Program-made: the position numbers and the translations under genes | Shown: piece after piece, positions 11,717 through 23,289 of the stretch | Numbering within the stretch: the stretch's first letter is position 1 | Layout of the letters: each line of letters starts with the position of its first letter | Origin: Pestalotiopsis fici W106-1 | Lineage: Eukaryota; Ascomycota; Sordariomycetes; Amphisphaeriales; Sporocadaceae | Assembly (NCBI RefSeq): GCF_000516985.1 | Contig: NW_006917098.1 | Coordinates: 682,001-746,000, forward strand | Reading direction: 5' to 3' | Length of the DNA: 64,000 nt | The notes under the pieces: model-generated | Database searches by the model: none | What the model was told of the DNA's origin: nothing | What the model saw: the letters and a program-made list of their open reading frames with translations, nothing else

Positions 11717-14493
11717 ATGACCAGCAAATCGCCCTTCAAGACCACCTTTGAGGCGGCCGAGGTCATCAGGCCCATCTTCACTGGTGGCGCAATTGGTCTG
11801 GACAATGGCGCCCGCGTCCTGGCGACGACCTTGGGAGAGGATGTCGTTTTCACCGACCTGAAGACGGGGAAGCACCTGGGAAAGGTTGAGGGAGATGGAG
11901 AGCAGATTTCCACTCTCACGAGTATGTCAATGTTTTCAATATGGGAGTCATGTCTCGATCATACTGACTAGAAACAGTAACACCATCCGGATCTCACCTC
12001 ATTGTGTGCTCGCGATCCTTGTCCATGCGCATTTACTCATTGAAGTCGTCCGAAACGAACAGCACCATTAGCCACCAACTCCTGCGAACCCTGAAGCCTC
12101 ATGCGACACCCGTCATGGTTCTCGCTGTCGACCGAACTGGAACTCTTCTTGCGACGGGCGGAACCGACGGTGGAATAAAGGTCTGGGACATTGCCGGCGG
12201 TTACATTACCCACACCTTCAGAGGGCCCAGCGTTCTTGTGTCTGCGCTGCATTTCTTTGAAGTGGCCGCCAACTCGAAAAAGGCCCTTGAGCCGAGTAAT
12301 GCAAAGGACGACAAGAAGAAGAGGCGAAAGTCACAGACCGCGGCAGATGAGTCGGCCGAGGAGGAGTCAGTGACTTCTAGATTCCGACTTGCTTCTGGTA
12401 GCCAGGACGGCAAGGTTCGCGTCTGGGACTTGCACAAGCGCAGCGTTGTGGCAAACCTCGAGTCGCACGTGTCAGATGTCCAAGGACTGGATTACTCCCC
12501 CGAGCAGGATGTCTTGGTGTCCGCAGGTCGCGACAAGACAATTATCTGGTGGGACGTTCGATCGTGGAAAGTACGAAAAGTTGTCCCAAGTTTCGAGTTG
12601 GTTGAGACTGTTGGTTTTGTTGCCGAGGGAAGCATCACATACACGGCTGGATCCAATGGTTGTCTACGCTACTGGGACACGGAGACGGGTCGGGAGCTCA
12701 CCAAGGAGCAAAACGCAAAGGCCGAACCCGAGGCGATCGTGGGCGCCCTCTCGAGACCCGAGTTGCCTTTTATCATTTTGCTCCAAGTTGACCACACATT
12801 GGCTCTTTACCACCCGCCCACCAAAGAGTCCAGCTCGCAGATCCCAGAGCCATTCAGAAGGATATCCGGTACCCACGACGAGATTATCGACCTCCAGTAT
12901 CTTCTTCCAGACTCCTCCATGATGGCCCTGGCTACAAACTCTGAAGACATCAGATTGGTCTCAGTCACCGAGCCTGGTTCCGGCGCCATGGTTTCGTCGG
13001 AATATTTTGGACAAGACGTTGCGCTTCTCAAGGGTCACGAAGAAATCATCATTTCACTTGACGTGGATTGGTCAGGACACTGGGTCGCAACAGGAGCCAA
13101 GGACAACACTGCTCGTGTCTGGAAAATTGACCCCGCCAACAATTCCTACACATGTCACGCCGTCTTTTCCGGACACGCTGAATCGATTGGTGCTGTGGCA
13201 TTCCCGCGAACGAGACCGCAGGAAGGCTCAAAGGCATTTACTGACCCTTTGAGCCACCCGCCCGCTTTCCTGATCACAGGATCACAGGACCAGACCATCA
13301 AGAAATGGGAGATCCCACGTGAGTCACAGGGCACCAAGAAGGGTCTTCGCGCAGTGTATACCCGCAAGTCTCACGACAAGGATATCAACGCCATCGATGT
13401 GAATCCTTCGTCGCAACTGTTTGCTTCTGCTTCTCAGGACCGCACAGTCAAAATTTGGTCTACGCAAGAGGGTGAAGTCCAGGGTATTCTGCGCGGCCAC
13501 CGCAGAGGTGTGTGGTCCGTCAGTTTCGCTCCCTCGAATACCCCTATCATTCAAGGCGAACAGGGCCCCGTGGCTGGAAAGGGTGCCATGATCACTGGCA
13601 GTGGTGATAAGACTGTCAAGCTTTGGAGTTTGACAGACTATACATGTTTGAGAACGTTTGAAGGCCACACCAACAGTGTTCTCAAGGTAGTGTGGCTGAA
13701 CATACCATCTAATGAAGAGCGATCGAAGAAACCCACCCTATTTGCCAGTGCAGCCGGTGATGGCCTTGTCAAGGTTTGGGACGCCAACAGCGGTGAGACC
13801 GAGTGCACTCTGGACAACCATGAAGACCGAGTTTGGGCTCTCGCAGTGCAACGGCAGACAAACATGATTGTGTCGGGAAGTGGAGATTCGACTGTCACTT
13901 TCTGGAAAGACACTTCTTCGGAAACACAAGTTGCTGCCACCCAAGAGCAATTGAAATTGATTGAGCAGGAGCAGGAGCTTCAAAACCACATACACGCTGG
14001 CTCATACCGAGAGGCCATTGTGCTAGCGCTGCAGCTCAACCACCCCGGTCGCTTGCTTTCATTGTTCACGAGCGTAATCAACACAAAGACGCCCGAAGCT
14101 GGCAGCCTCACAGGACTGCTGGCTGTGGATAAAGTATTGGCCAGCTTGTCTGATGAGCAGCTATTTATGCTTCTCTTGAGATTACGAGACTGGAACACGA
14201 ACGCAAGGACGGCGCACGTAGCACAGCGGATTCTTGGCGCTCTCGTGAGGAGTTATCCCGCATCAAAGTTTTCCAACTTGTCCGTAAAGGGTGCCCGTGG
14301 TCAGAAGAGTTTAAAGGAGGTCCTGAACGCCCTCAAGGTTTACACGGAAAGGCATTATAAGAGAATGGAGGAACTAGTGGATGAGAGTTATTTGGTCGAG
14401 TATACCCTGCAAGAGATGGACAGTCTTGCGCCAAGTCTGGGCGATATGAACATTACGGATGGCACAGATGGTGATGTGATCATGGCGGCATAG
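11717..14493 (+). CDS. utp13: UTP13-like WD40 protein of the U3 snoRNP / SSU processome
   Basis: Two exons (11717-11921 and 11978-14493) give 906 residues. The first exon encodes MTSKSPFKTTFEAAEVIRPI, and the 56-nt intron joins ISTLT to ITPSGSHLIVCSRS. About a dozen WD40 repeats follow (for example LLATGGTDGGIKVWD, LASGSQDGKVRVWD, LFASASQDRTVKIWS), forming two beta-propellers. The helical Utp13 C-terminal domain follows (EQELQNHIHAGSYREAIVLA, then LNHPGRLLSLFTSVI). In yeast Utp13 belongs to the UTP-B subcomplex, which assembles on the 5' ETS of pre-rRNA in the nucleolus for 18S rRNA maturation. An acidic/basic low-complexity insert near residue 200 (KKKRRKS then a glutamate-rich run) is usual in fungal versions. 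Confidence 0.95.
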
Positions 14494-15440
14494 ACTTGGA
14501 GTTGATAGAGTCGCTTTGTACATGTCAAATCAAAGTCAATTTTGAATAAGGAGGAGCCTATTCTAGCTCTTGCATGCTTGTTTGCTATATGTAGCAACCA
14601 TTATAGGGCCCACGCCCAGCTGGTGACTGATGAAGGGTCATGGCATGACACGCTGAAGCATTCGGTATGGATTCTGCCAAGAGCAAGTAGGCAGTCTCAG
14701 GAGACGGTAACCTTGTAATAGATGGGATGGTGTGAGGAGAAGCATCTTCGCTAATGTCATGCGGCTCGGCCGCAGTTGGGGCGATCGGACGAACGCGACG
14801 CTCGGCGCTTGGCTCACCAGGAAGAGAATTTTATGACCGAGCATTGTTTGCGCAGGTGTCACTGATGACAAGGCTAGATTACTTGCGATTTGTGGTAAAA
14901 AATCTATCTGAAGTCGAGTCGTGCCCGTTCTTGTTTCGACTTGGTGGATATGGATTGGGGTCCCCCCTGGCCCCTAGTTCATCTCTTTTTTTTTTACCAT
15001 GGATTGACTGGTGGAAACATTCCCACGCCCAGCGTTACACTGGGGGGCCCGCGACAAGAAAACCCCCGGCGGTCGAACGGAGCTGGGCCCCGGATTCCTC
15101 AAAGGGTATCTCGGCATAGATCTGGTCGGTAGATTCGTGCATATTCGTGCATGCGTGCAGGTCCCGTGCCACCATTCCTTTTTTTGAACTTTCTTATACT
15201 CTGTCACCCCCGTCCCCGGGCTACAGATTTGATGATGATCGTCGCATTATAAGATTGACCACTAGTCGTTCGTTTTATACTGTACATACTACCTGTACCA
15301 CCAACGAGGTTGTTATACTCACCAAGGCCGGCCCTATAATATTTTCCAGCTTATTCGAAACTCGAAACAAGAGACCGTCCAGGCTTTACTTTCATTGTCA
15401 CCAAATTTTTTGTTATTATTTCTCGTTCGTTTCAGCAAAA
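14494..15440. other. Intergenic region, UTP13 to rhamnogalacturonan acetylesterase
   Basis: No gene seen. The part from about 14935 to 15440 contains pyrimidine runs (a T tract near 14988-14996), as in strong fungal promoters. The frame open upstream of the next gene from 15147 is treated as 5' leader because the signal peptide begins at 15441. Confidence 0.5.
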
Positions 15441-16390
15441 ATGAAGTTTGCATCTCCCCTGCTGGCTTTGGCCCTCAGCGCGCTGCACGTCGCGGCATCG
15501 CCCACGCCCGTCGACGCCGAGCTGGCGCCCCGGGCCACGCCGACCCTCTACCTGTGCGGCGACAGCACAATGGCCAAGAACGGGGCCAACGACGGCGACA
15601 CGGACGGCTGGGGCCAGTACATTGGCGACTACGTCACCATCACGACGGTCAACAATGCCATCGGCGGCCGCTCGGCGCGCTCGTACTGGGACGAGGGCCG
15701 CTTCGCCTCGGTCGCTGCCGCCGTCACCTCGGGCGATATCGTCGTCATCGAGTTTGGCCATAATGATGGCGGCTCCCCCGAGTCCAGTGACAATGGCCGC
15801 TCCGACTGCCCCGGCGCCGGGACCGAGACATGTGTCTCGGACAGCACGGGCGCGACTGTCTACACTTTTGTCTACTATGTCATTCAGGCTGCCAAGTTGA
15901 TGACTGCAAAGGGCGCCACTGTCATTCTGTCTTCGCAGGTAAGAACCCAGTCCCCTTCTTTCATATTTGGTTGTACTTTAAGCATGTCTACAAAACGACA
16001 AGCTCTGCAAGAATTCACAGCAATATACACTCACCCAAACAAAATCGCTAACGAAACTAATTCAACTAGACCCCCAACAACCTCTGGGAGACGGGCTCGT
16101 ACGTCTACTCGGCCCCGCGCTTCGTGGGCTACCAAAAGACGGCGACGACGGCCCTCGCCAGCTCGAGCGTCACCTTTGTGGACCACTTCCAGGCCGTGGC
16201 CAACATGTACGCCAAGCTGGGCAACAGCGCGACCAATGCCCTGTACCCCAACGACCACACGCACACGAGCCCCACGGGCGCCGACCTGAGCGCCCAGGCT
16301 TTCGCCGAGGCCATTGCCCAGGCCATGAACGGCACGACTAGTCTCAAGTCGTACGTGGTCAGCGATTACCCGACTCCGTACCGTTTGTAA
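15441..16390 (+). CDS. Secreted rhamnogalacturonan acetylesterase (SGNH/GDSL hydrolase, CE12)
   Basis: Two exons (15441-15938 and 16070-16390) give 272 residues. A clear signal peptide, [19 protein letters not shown], is followed by a short pro-like stretch ending in PRA. SGNH blocks are visible in order: block [13 protein letters not shown] with the catalytic Ser, block [14 protein letters not shown] with the Gly, block [14 protein letters not shown] with the Asn, and block [13 protein letters not shown] with Asp and His. This matches fungal rhamnogalacturonan acetylesterases, which remove acetyl groups from the pectin backbone outside the cell and aid rhamnogalacturonase. The 131-nt intron joins LSSQ to [10 protein letters not shown] in frame. 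A carbon-regulated plant-wall enzyme is expected. Confidence 0.93.
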
Positions 16391-16623
16391 AAGAGATGGC
16401 GTGTGTATGTGTGCACACAGTTCTGGCGCTGGGAATGAGGACGTCTTCGATTCTAAACTGTCTATATTTATCTTGCAAAAGCGTCATGTGGATGCATTAT
16501 AGCCTTGTACATATATAGCATCAACTACCATATTTGAGCATTTTCGGCGAGTCTCTTGGTGTGATGGGTGATGTGATTCTTGCTGGATCCCAGAGATTAT
16601 TTCGTTCCTCTTTCAAAAGTCGC

Positions 16624-16893
16624 TCATCGGTAGAGTCCTAGTCCCGGTCCCTTGAACAGGCGATCCTTCCAACTCTTCTTCTTGTTGGTTTCTTCGTCTG
16701 TTGTCAAAGTCTCGCCAGCTCTGTCGGCATTGACAATGTCCCAGTTCGTGCCGGCGTGCGCATAGCCGCAGTCTTCTCTAGCTGCATGCGGCTTTCCCAG
16801 GTTGCGCTTCGCCGTGGTGGGCTTGCTGCTTGACTGTGGCTTGCCCTCTTCCTGGACTGCTGCTGGCTTCTGATCATTTGTTGTTGCCGTCAT
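16624..16893 (-). CDS. Small charged protein of unknown function (89 aa)
   Basis: Intronless frame of 89 residues starting MTATTNDQKPAA and ending DRLFKGPGLGLYR. It is hydrophilic, with no signal peptide or membrane segment. The middle motif GYAHAGTNWDIVNADRAGET and the C-terminal KSWKDRLF look constrained rather than random. I recall similar short proteins in other filamentous ascomycetes but cannot assign a function. The frame is open 38 codons further upstream, but that part is hydrophobic and AT-rich, so the ATG at 16893 is preferred. It is convergent with the acetylesterase gene, about 230 bp away. Confidence 0.55.
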   Translation of the reverse strand: MTATTNDQKPAAVQEEGKPQSSSKPTTAKRNLGKPHAAREDCGYAHAGTNWDIVNADRAGETLTTDEETNKKKSWKDRLFKGPGLGLYR

Positions 16894-17829
16894 ATTGTAG
16901 GTAGGTCTTCTCAAATTGTGTGATGAATGTTGGAGAATTATGTCAAGTATGAATATTAAGAGGTTAGTAAATGCACTATGAAATATAAGCTTGTTTCCGG
17001 GTATCACGCCGGGTTTATACTTGAAATTAAGTGGAGACGATGATGGAATTGCAGCGGCGCAGCGGCGCAGCAGAGGAGCTGAGCCTTCTTGTGTGGGTGG
17101 GACGAGCAGTGATATGCAGACTATGGCGATCAGACATGTTTTGGGGGAAGCTTACAGGGAAGCCAATGCTCAGCCCTACAAGGTTGTAGTCATCTGCCAT
17201 TGCCAATGTCCTTGCTGCACCAAGTCAGCGAGGCAGCAACACAACCAGTACAAGAACAACACTTGTCAAAGTCACAGGACAACGTAATGACTTTCGCAAC
17301 GCGGTCTCAATGGAAGGTTCATGTTTTACTATTCCTTTTCAATGTCGAAATCATTGTTCTTGCTCTGGGACTGCCGATACCGAACCCCTGCTTGCTGTCT
17401 TCAAAGAACATGCTCGGCGTTTCTCAAAGACGTTGTTCGGCGACAGGAACGATTGTTATACTACATGAATCCGATTCCGAGAAGCACTGAAATAAGCTTC
17501 AGTGTATATATAACCTGGCTCAATGCCCTGACCAAAAATCATCATCTACCTCCATTCACTAGAAATTCCCAACAGCTAAAATCATTAACCCATCACATTC
17601 CCAAAGCCGAATCTTCAAGAGCTCGAGGCAATGCATTTCATCACCAAGGAGGGAGACGAAAAGTGTCTTCAAGCATGGAAAGTATTTCAGATCATCCCGG
17701 CAACTTTTACCTTGCAACGACTCTTGGCAACGAGCAAAAGTTTTGCCATTCTCGAATTCCGCGATAAACCCCTGCTTAAAAGTTTAGCCAGTAGAATCGC
17801 CTCCAGACACGTTTAGACTTAATGACATC
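16894..17829. other. AT-rich intergenic region entering the accessory compartment
   Basis: No intact gene recognised. Base composition drops relative to the left-hand genes, and stops are frequent in all frames apart from short frames without domains (for example 17321-17767). The edge of the accessory compartment lies about here. Confidence 0.45.
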
Positions 17830-18200
17830 GAGTGCAGGCCCTGAGCGTGGTCGCCAACGGTTAGAGCTGCAACAAGATATTCGGAGTTCGAGATAATATT
17901 TAGAAATCTATAGACAGACTTCTGAGACAATATCCTCCCACAAGATACACATTATAAGATAAGTAGCTGCGGATAATAATACAGACCAGGTAGTAAGTGC
18001 TACTACTGCAAATCTATTCAAAGTCAAAACAGTTATAGCCAAGGATAGATTAGCATAGCTTGTTTGTTTAATGGAAGCAGAAACACTCCAGAAGCTATCT
18101 ACAGATTGGTGCAGCAGCCAATTCGAGTAGTCTGGGGCCGGACTCGGGCCGAATCTCTAACCGTATGCCTAGTACGCATATCGAGGAAAACAGCGCGGTC
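17830..18200 (+). pseudogene. Decayed C-terminal fragment of a Helo-like (azaphilone protein L N-terminal) family gene
   Basis: A plus-strand frame reads YLEIYRQTSETISSHKIH, then VAADNNTDQVVSATTANLF, a stop, and MEAETLQKLSTDW. The order and spacing match the C-terminal half of the intact minus-strand paralogues at 20481-21813 and 23791-25147 (C-x-x-I-C region, then a D-x-x-Q-x-x-V-S-T segment, then S-x-E-S-L-Q-Q-L-S-Q-D-F). Stops lie where Gln is expected, and Tyr lies where Cys is expected, both consistent with C-to-T / G-to-A RIP decay. The limits are approximate. Confidence 0.55.
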
Positions 18201-18761
18201 CCTAGCAATTCGCTGAAGATGCAAAGTCAGGCAAGGGGTGATGCGATGAGGCACTCCAAGCCATCTCTCAATGGAATTAGAAAACGAGCTATTAAAGCCG
18301 AAATTACTTTGTGAGATCCTTCGGTATTTGCCTTAGTAAAGCAGCACTCAAGATTTCAGTTTTAGAATAAAGACACGGACTGCCAAGTTCACACCCACAA
18401 TGATTTTCTTGTTTTATACTTTTCTAACCTAACATCATGAGGACTCGTACTGTATCCATTGCGAAACAGGATGTGCTCTGGGGCCTCAAAAGCGGACCCA
18501 GCCCACCCGTACCTGAAGGATTCGAGTTGATATTCACTCATCCAAAAATCCCAAGCTAAAAAACACAAGAAATTTGAGTATTACAGAGTAGAAGCCCTTA
18601 GTATATGCTCAGGATATTATATCCACCATGGAGCCGTCCACATGGACTTGAACACATCTTCGACTCCGAATTCTCCTATATATAACCTGCACCGAAGTGG
18701 CAGTCGTATCGTCAGCCAGCAAAACGATGGGACAGTGACAAGGGCATACTTACCAAAGACT
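18201..18761. other. Intergenic AT-rich stretch
   Basis: No intact gene seen. The first 100 bases may continue the decayed Helo-like fragment (a basic stretch SLNGIRKRAIKAE). A 71-residue plus-strand frame at 18642-18857 overlaps the next gene and has no domain. Confidence 0.35.
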
Positions 18762-19139
18762 TTATTTGCCGTTTATCAACCTTTCCTTCCTACGACCAAG
18801 AGATGCTCTTGTAAAGTCGGTCATGGACTCTTGATGGTAGCTGCACAAATCTTGTAATTCGTCCAGGACCTTCACCATTTCAAGCTTAGCTCTTTCGATT
18901 GTCGCAGGATACCTTCCATCTGTTTCCCACCTCTTGATATCTTTCGTTATCTTCTCCAATTTACGCTTTTGTATAGATATATTGGAGCAAAGGTGACAGG
19001 ATTCATCGATATGAATGGTGAAAGCAATAAGCTTCAATCCGCAGGTCTCACCTATTCGGTGCTCCTTTTCACATTGAGATTCTAATTTGCCCCATTTCCA
19101 AAACCCGCAAGCCCATCGTGTTTGCTCAAAAAAGCACAT
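18762..19139 (-). CDS. Small Cys-rich fungal protein of unknown function (125 aa)
   Basis: Intronless 125-residue frame on the minus strand. The N-terminal half holds an ordered Cys/Trp pattern: CFFEQTRWACGFWKWGK, then C-x3-EHRIGETCGLKL, then ESCHLCSN, a plausible small zinc-binding or disulphide fold. The C-terminal half is a charged amphipathic helix (KRKLEKITKDIKRWETDGRY, then AKLEMVKVLDELQDL). This layout, a C/W-rich start plus a helical tail, recurs in small uncharacterised proteins of filamentous fungi. No signal peptide. It survives intact between decayed sequences, so it is probably functional or recent. The exact C-terminus is uncertain. Confidence 0.6.
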   Translation of the reverse strand: MCFFEQTRWACGFWKWGKLESQCEKEHRIGETCGLKLIAFTIHIDESCHLCSNISIQKRKLEKITKDIKRWETDGRYPATIERAKLEMVKVLDELQDLCSYHQESMTDFTRASLGRRKERLINGK

Positions 19140-20480
19140 GGCATTCCAAGCCTTGTTGGCAAGTGGATCGAGAACTGAAGTCGAAATATGATGCTTACAA
19201 CCTGGTGTATAACGGGGAGAAGGATGGTATTATGGCTGATATGGTAGAAAGGAAATCACATTAGATGTAATCAGACATGTTGCAGACAATCTTGTCAATA
19301 AAGTGGGGTGGCAATGCAGTTGGCTACAGGTCTTTTACCTTCCAAACCCTCGGTAACCAATCCCATCGTGCATGGAAACGCTGAGAGTAACCAATTCAGG
19401 ATCACAAAAAGCATGACTATGCTTCTTCTAGGAAAATGTTTCGGGACAGAGGATGATTTTACTGCTCTCTTGTTGGGTGCTAGGCACCAGGCTAGGTAGC
19501 AATCAGTACCTGACTTTCCCCCGCAGCTGCAACAGCTTTCCGCCTACTTTTCACACCACACTATAGCTACACTTTGCCACGCATAGATTGAGAGATCCAA
19601 ACCTAAAGATCATCACTCTTGTGGCCCCGTAGCTGGTATCACTTTCCTTTCCTTTCCGAATTACCTCTCCCGTTGTTTCCGTGTGTACCCGGTACAACCC
19701 CGAAGGCCTCTAGCCTTACATCTCTGGCCATCAACCTTCTGAAAGACCGTGATAGCAAGTAAGGGATGAAAACCAGGACCCAGGTCCAACTGCTAACAAG
19801 CTCGGTATTTCTCTTAGGCGGTCTGATGAGCATCGGACTTGTTCTACGTCCTATTCGCCGGAAGCACAACTGACTTCATGAAGAAAAGACATCCACTTCA
19901 TCAGTACTGTGTAGCTTTTAGAACGAGACGCCCAGCTTAACGCGAGCGACATTGATGTGGACTCACCATCACATTCTGCTGGCATTGTCACTGTAATATT
20001 ATCGGAGCAATATTTCTCCGGCCAGCTCGACGACGGTAAGGCCGCATTTAGGACTCGACCAGCTACGCGAGGAGCTTGAGTATATGGAACGGTGTTAGTA
20101 ATCAAGTGGATAGCATGCTCAGCCATCATGTAGAGGAGCATCAAATGATTTAAGTGATTGGAGAGGGAATCGGCGATGCTATGGCGCAATCGAGGGGGCG
20201 GGTGATGGGTGCGAATCGTGATGTGTGCCGCGAGGAACTTGGCTGAGGAGCAGGATTACACACCTGGCATGCCTCTGGCCAATGCTAGGAATATACACCA
20301 CTTATCATGCGAAAACAAGAAGCAAGGCATTTGGGAAGGTCCAAGAAAGTGAATTTGAGTAATCCCAGAATCATAGACGAGGATTCATCAGCCATTGCGA
20401 TTTCTAAATATTATTATGATCTCTATCTTAGACCCAAATCAGCATGCCAGCTGTTTTCCCATTCAGTTCATAACGTATAC
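19140..20480. other. Gene-poor AT-rich region with a short dispersed repeat
   Basis: No gene recognised. Minus-strand frames at 19639-19869 and 19851-20189 overlap and have no domain. At 19472-19501 lies a 30-base motif (core GGTGCTAGGCACCA) whose reverse complement recurs at about 33665-33694 beside the SINE-like repeats, with about 25 of 30 bases shared. Confidence 0.4.
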
Positions 20481-21813
20481 TTATGGCGAGAGTTTCGTGC
20501 CCATTGGACGAGAAAGCTTAACCCCTTTGCCATAACGATCTTGAAACTGATTTCCCTCAGGGCGTCTATTGGGCGAGCCTTGATTAGGACCTGATTGTAT
20601 GATCTCTTCATCGGCTTCTTTCAATTGATCTTGATTGCTCATTGACAGCTTGGTGAAAGCAAGTATAGTTTTTTGGTAACTGTCATCACTGATTTGTCCA
20701 CCCACGTGCCGTGATCTGCCTTTTAAATCGATTCTTCTGGCAGTAACAAGGTCTCCTACTGTTGATACTGAGAAATCGTAGGTGTCATCAGCCATAGTAA
20801 TATCTTCAAATACATTGCGCCGCTCGAGACCAACGAAGTCATCTGCCTCTGACACAAGCTTGATACATTGACGAACACTTTCGCTCGTTTCTTTCAGCTG
20901 AGAAAGCTGTATTGCAGTCGACTGTGACGCTGGAACTGATCTTATAGTTTCCATTTGTTTGTTGATGCTCTCCTCATGAATCTGCAATCGGGATACAAGA
21001 GCTTGAATCGAGCCTTTGGTGGATCCCAAACCTTCCTTGACATATTTTCGTGCCGAGTCGCGTTGCCAATACTGAGGGTTTTCCTTCACTGTTGGTTCCA
21101 GCTCCTCAATGCGCGCGGCTAATTGAGCACAGATCAAGAGACCTTGTTGAGTGCTGTCCTTCTCTTCCAGCATCGCTTGCCACTCAATGTCGTCATTAGC
21201 TGGAACAACAGTATCCCCAGCCGCTAGACGTCGCACTTTTTCATCAAGCTGGTGCAAATGTTCCTGCAAATCGTTGGTGGTATCGCGAATCATGTCGTGA
21301 TAGTCGTCGAGGACTTTGGGAGTGATAGCGGCAACGCGACTGCGATTTCAAAGCAAGTTAACCCTCGTGGAACGGGGAATAGCAACGAGGATCTTACATA
21401 TTTGCGTTAGCCAGAGCTATGTTTATCGTAGATTTATACCCAGCCAGCATAGCCTGGAAATCTGTGATATCTCCTTGCAGATATTTCTGCGTTAGCCAGT
21501 CCCGGAAGCTAGGCCGCGAAGCTGTTGAGTGTTTAGAACATCGAGCAATAATTTCGCCGTATTCCTCGCAGGCTCTGCCGCAGCGGTGGAGAGGAAGCTG
21601 AAGCGCTTTAAAATCGAGCTCGGGGTTGTTGTTCACCGTCTCCAGAAGCGACTCGAGAACCTCGGACAATTCCCCAAGTTCGTTTTTAAGAGCTCGTGCC
21701 CTTTTGTCTTGACTTTGAAAGTTCCGTACCGTCTTATATAGGGCCACGCTGGACTGAAAAGCGAATGTAACGAGAGCAATGACACCAGAGGATACGCTGA
21801 GTGGGTCTGCCAT
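20481..21813 (-). CDS. Helo-like / azaphilone-cluster protein L N-terminal domain protein, paralogue 1
   Basis: Two exons (21813-21398 and 21339-20481), joined by a 58-nt phase-2 intron, give 424 residues. The N-terminus, MADPLSVSSGVIALVTFAFQ then SSVALYKTVRNFQSQ, is the hallmark of the fungal STAND N-terminal family (azaphilone pigment cluster protein L N-terminal domain, related to HeLo/Helo-like domains). These are helical regions usually at the front of NLR-type receptors and linked to membrane-targeted cell death. Here no NB-ARC, NACHT or repeat domain follows: the rest is helical, then VFEDITMADDTYDFSVSTVG, and a basic tail RYGKGVKLS. The protein is thus a stand-alone version. The paralogue at 23791-25147 has the same intron position and phase. 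Function unknown; adaptor or executor roles are inference. Confidence 0.8.
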
Positions 21814-22498
21814 CGTGACACGGTTTTGCGCTAATGCTCTAGGGATAAACCGCAAAGAAGAAACAAAGGCTCGGGAGGCACAATTTCGTTACTGGGCGGG
21901 TGCTGCTATAAATCACTCATTCGAAGCGCCGGCACCTCATCGGGACTGACTCGCGCTGCATTAGACATTAGCGCTCAGCCCGACCCCGTAGCGCAATCGC
22001 TTATCATCCTTGAAAGGCCAACATGGTATCGTACTAGTGTATGGTATATCAGGCATATAGGCATTACACAGTAGACTACAACGAACCAGCGCACTGAAAC
22101 CCCTCGATCTCCTGTGGATCTTCCGAAAAAAGGCCAATTCGGCCTCTAGCAGCACCGCAAGGCAGGTTCATGCTAGTCCAATCAGTCGTGCAGCTTCTCA
22201 CGCCAGGAGGCGCAGTAGGTCTTCGACTCCACAAAAAGCCGGGTGCTTCCTGAGGGGCCTTGGTGCTCTAACCTATCGCTTTAATGCTACCAACTTCACA
22301 TTTTATACCTCTGATGAAGGCGTTACCAAGTGGCTAGTGTGCATCTTGAGACGAAAGATCCTAATCGAATGGCCATGCTTTAATCTAATACTCTTTGCAG
22401 TTAATTCGTGCATCACTAGCTCTCAGACCCATCGAACAGAGCTTGAGGCGCCATATCTCGACCGCTGCTATCCCGGTAGCGCCGTATAATGCGACTTT
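21814..22498. other. Intergenic region between Helo-like gene and decayed HET gene
   Basis: It holds the promoter side of the minus-strand Helo-like gene. No further gene is recognised; stops are frequent in all frames on the plus strand. Confidence 0.4.
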
Positions 22499-23201
22499 TG
22501 CAGCTTTAAGCTAACGGCGAGATATCGGTTACCCGAAGGCATCGATCGCAAGGACGACCTGAGTATGCAATACTTTCACATACCTCGGACCAAGAGTGCG
22601 AGGATGTCAATTTCCAAGATATTCAGCAGGGGCGCAGGCGAGGCAAGCTGGGATACGATAAACTCCAATTAGGCAAGCTCTGCAGAGCTCACGGAATCAA
22701 TTCACTCTATGTTCAACTGCTACAAGTCTGCGAAGAATTGCTATATCTAAATTACGGATGTCACGAAAAATAATCGTTATTAGTATAGAGAAATCTACCT
22801 ATTGATGTGGGAAATAGCGTTCGAGGCAAGCAGGTGGTTCACCCATGGCTGGACGCTTTAAAAACTGCTCGCACCATTAAGCGTCAAATTTTTTTCTTTT
22901 AAAGGACGGATAGAAAGTTGGAGACAAGACCTCGCTAGACTCGCTAGAGACAATTATTAGTCGAATTACAGGCAATCCATCTTTCGCGATACTTGGACGC
23001 CCACTCTCAGAATCTCAATTTGAAGAGCGATTGTCTTGGTATAATAATCGCATAACCTCACGAGAAGAGGATAGGGTTTATTCTCTGCTTGGGATTCTGA
23101 ATATAAGCGCATTAGTGATATATAGCGAAGGTTATCAACGTGCACTGGAGGAAACAAATCGAGATTCAGCTTCGAGAGGCCTACGGAAGAGGAGATCTTA
23201 G
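22499..23201 (+). pseudogene. Decayed HET-domain (heterokaryon incompatibility) gene
   Basis: A plus-strand HET gene is readable in pieces. It starts MRLLQL-stop-ANGEISVTRR, then EYAILSHTS, FQDIQQGRRRGKLGYDK, SAELTESIHSMFNCYKSAK, stop, SRWFTHGWTL-stop-KLLAPLSVKFFSFKGR. A frameshift near 22918 follows, then ITGNPSFAILGRPLSES, ERLSWYNNRITSREEDRVY and SLLGILNISALVIYSEGYQR, with a stop at 23199-23201. These match the blocks of HET proteins in order (MRLL start, YAILSHTW, AELSEAINSM, WTLQELLAPxxVEFFS, TREEDxAYSLLGIF, IYGEG). A piece between GYDK and AEL is missing. The WTLQ position shows TAA for CAA. HET proteins trigger cell death on fusion of unlike hyphae; this copy cannot make a full protein. 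Confidence 0.85.
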
Positions 23202-23289
23202 CATCAATTACAAACAGTACTTTAACTTTTCGCAGATCGCTTCTTCCAAGGGTAGGCCACCGAAACACACAATCACTAATGCTGGCGTC

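Noticed and set aside
17321..17767. 148-codon plus-strand frame
   Set aside because: No domain or composition signal, in AT-rich flank next to decayed sequence.
19851..20189. 112-codon minus-strand frame as a gene
   Set aside because: No recognisable motif, overlaps another frame, and lies in AT-rich DNA with no supporting context.
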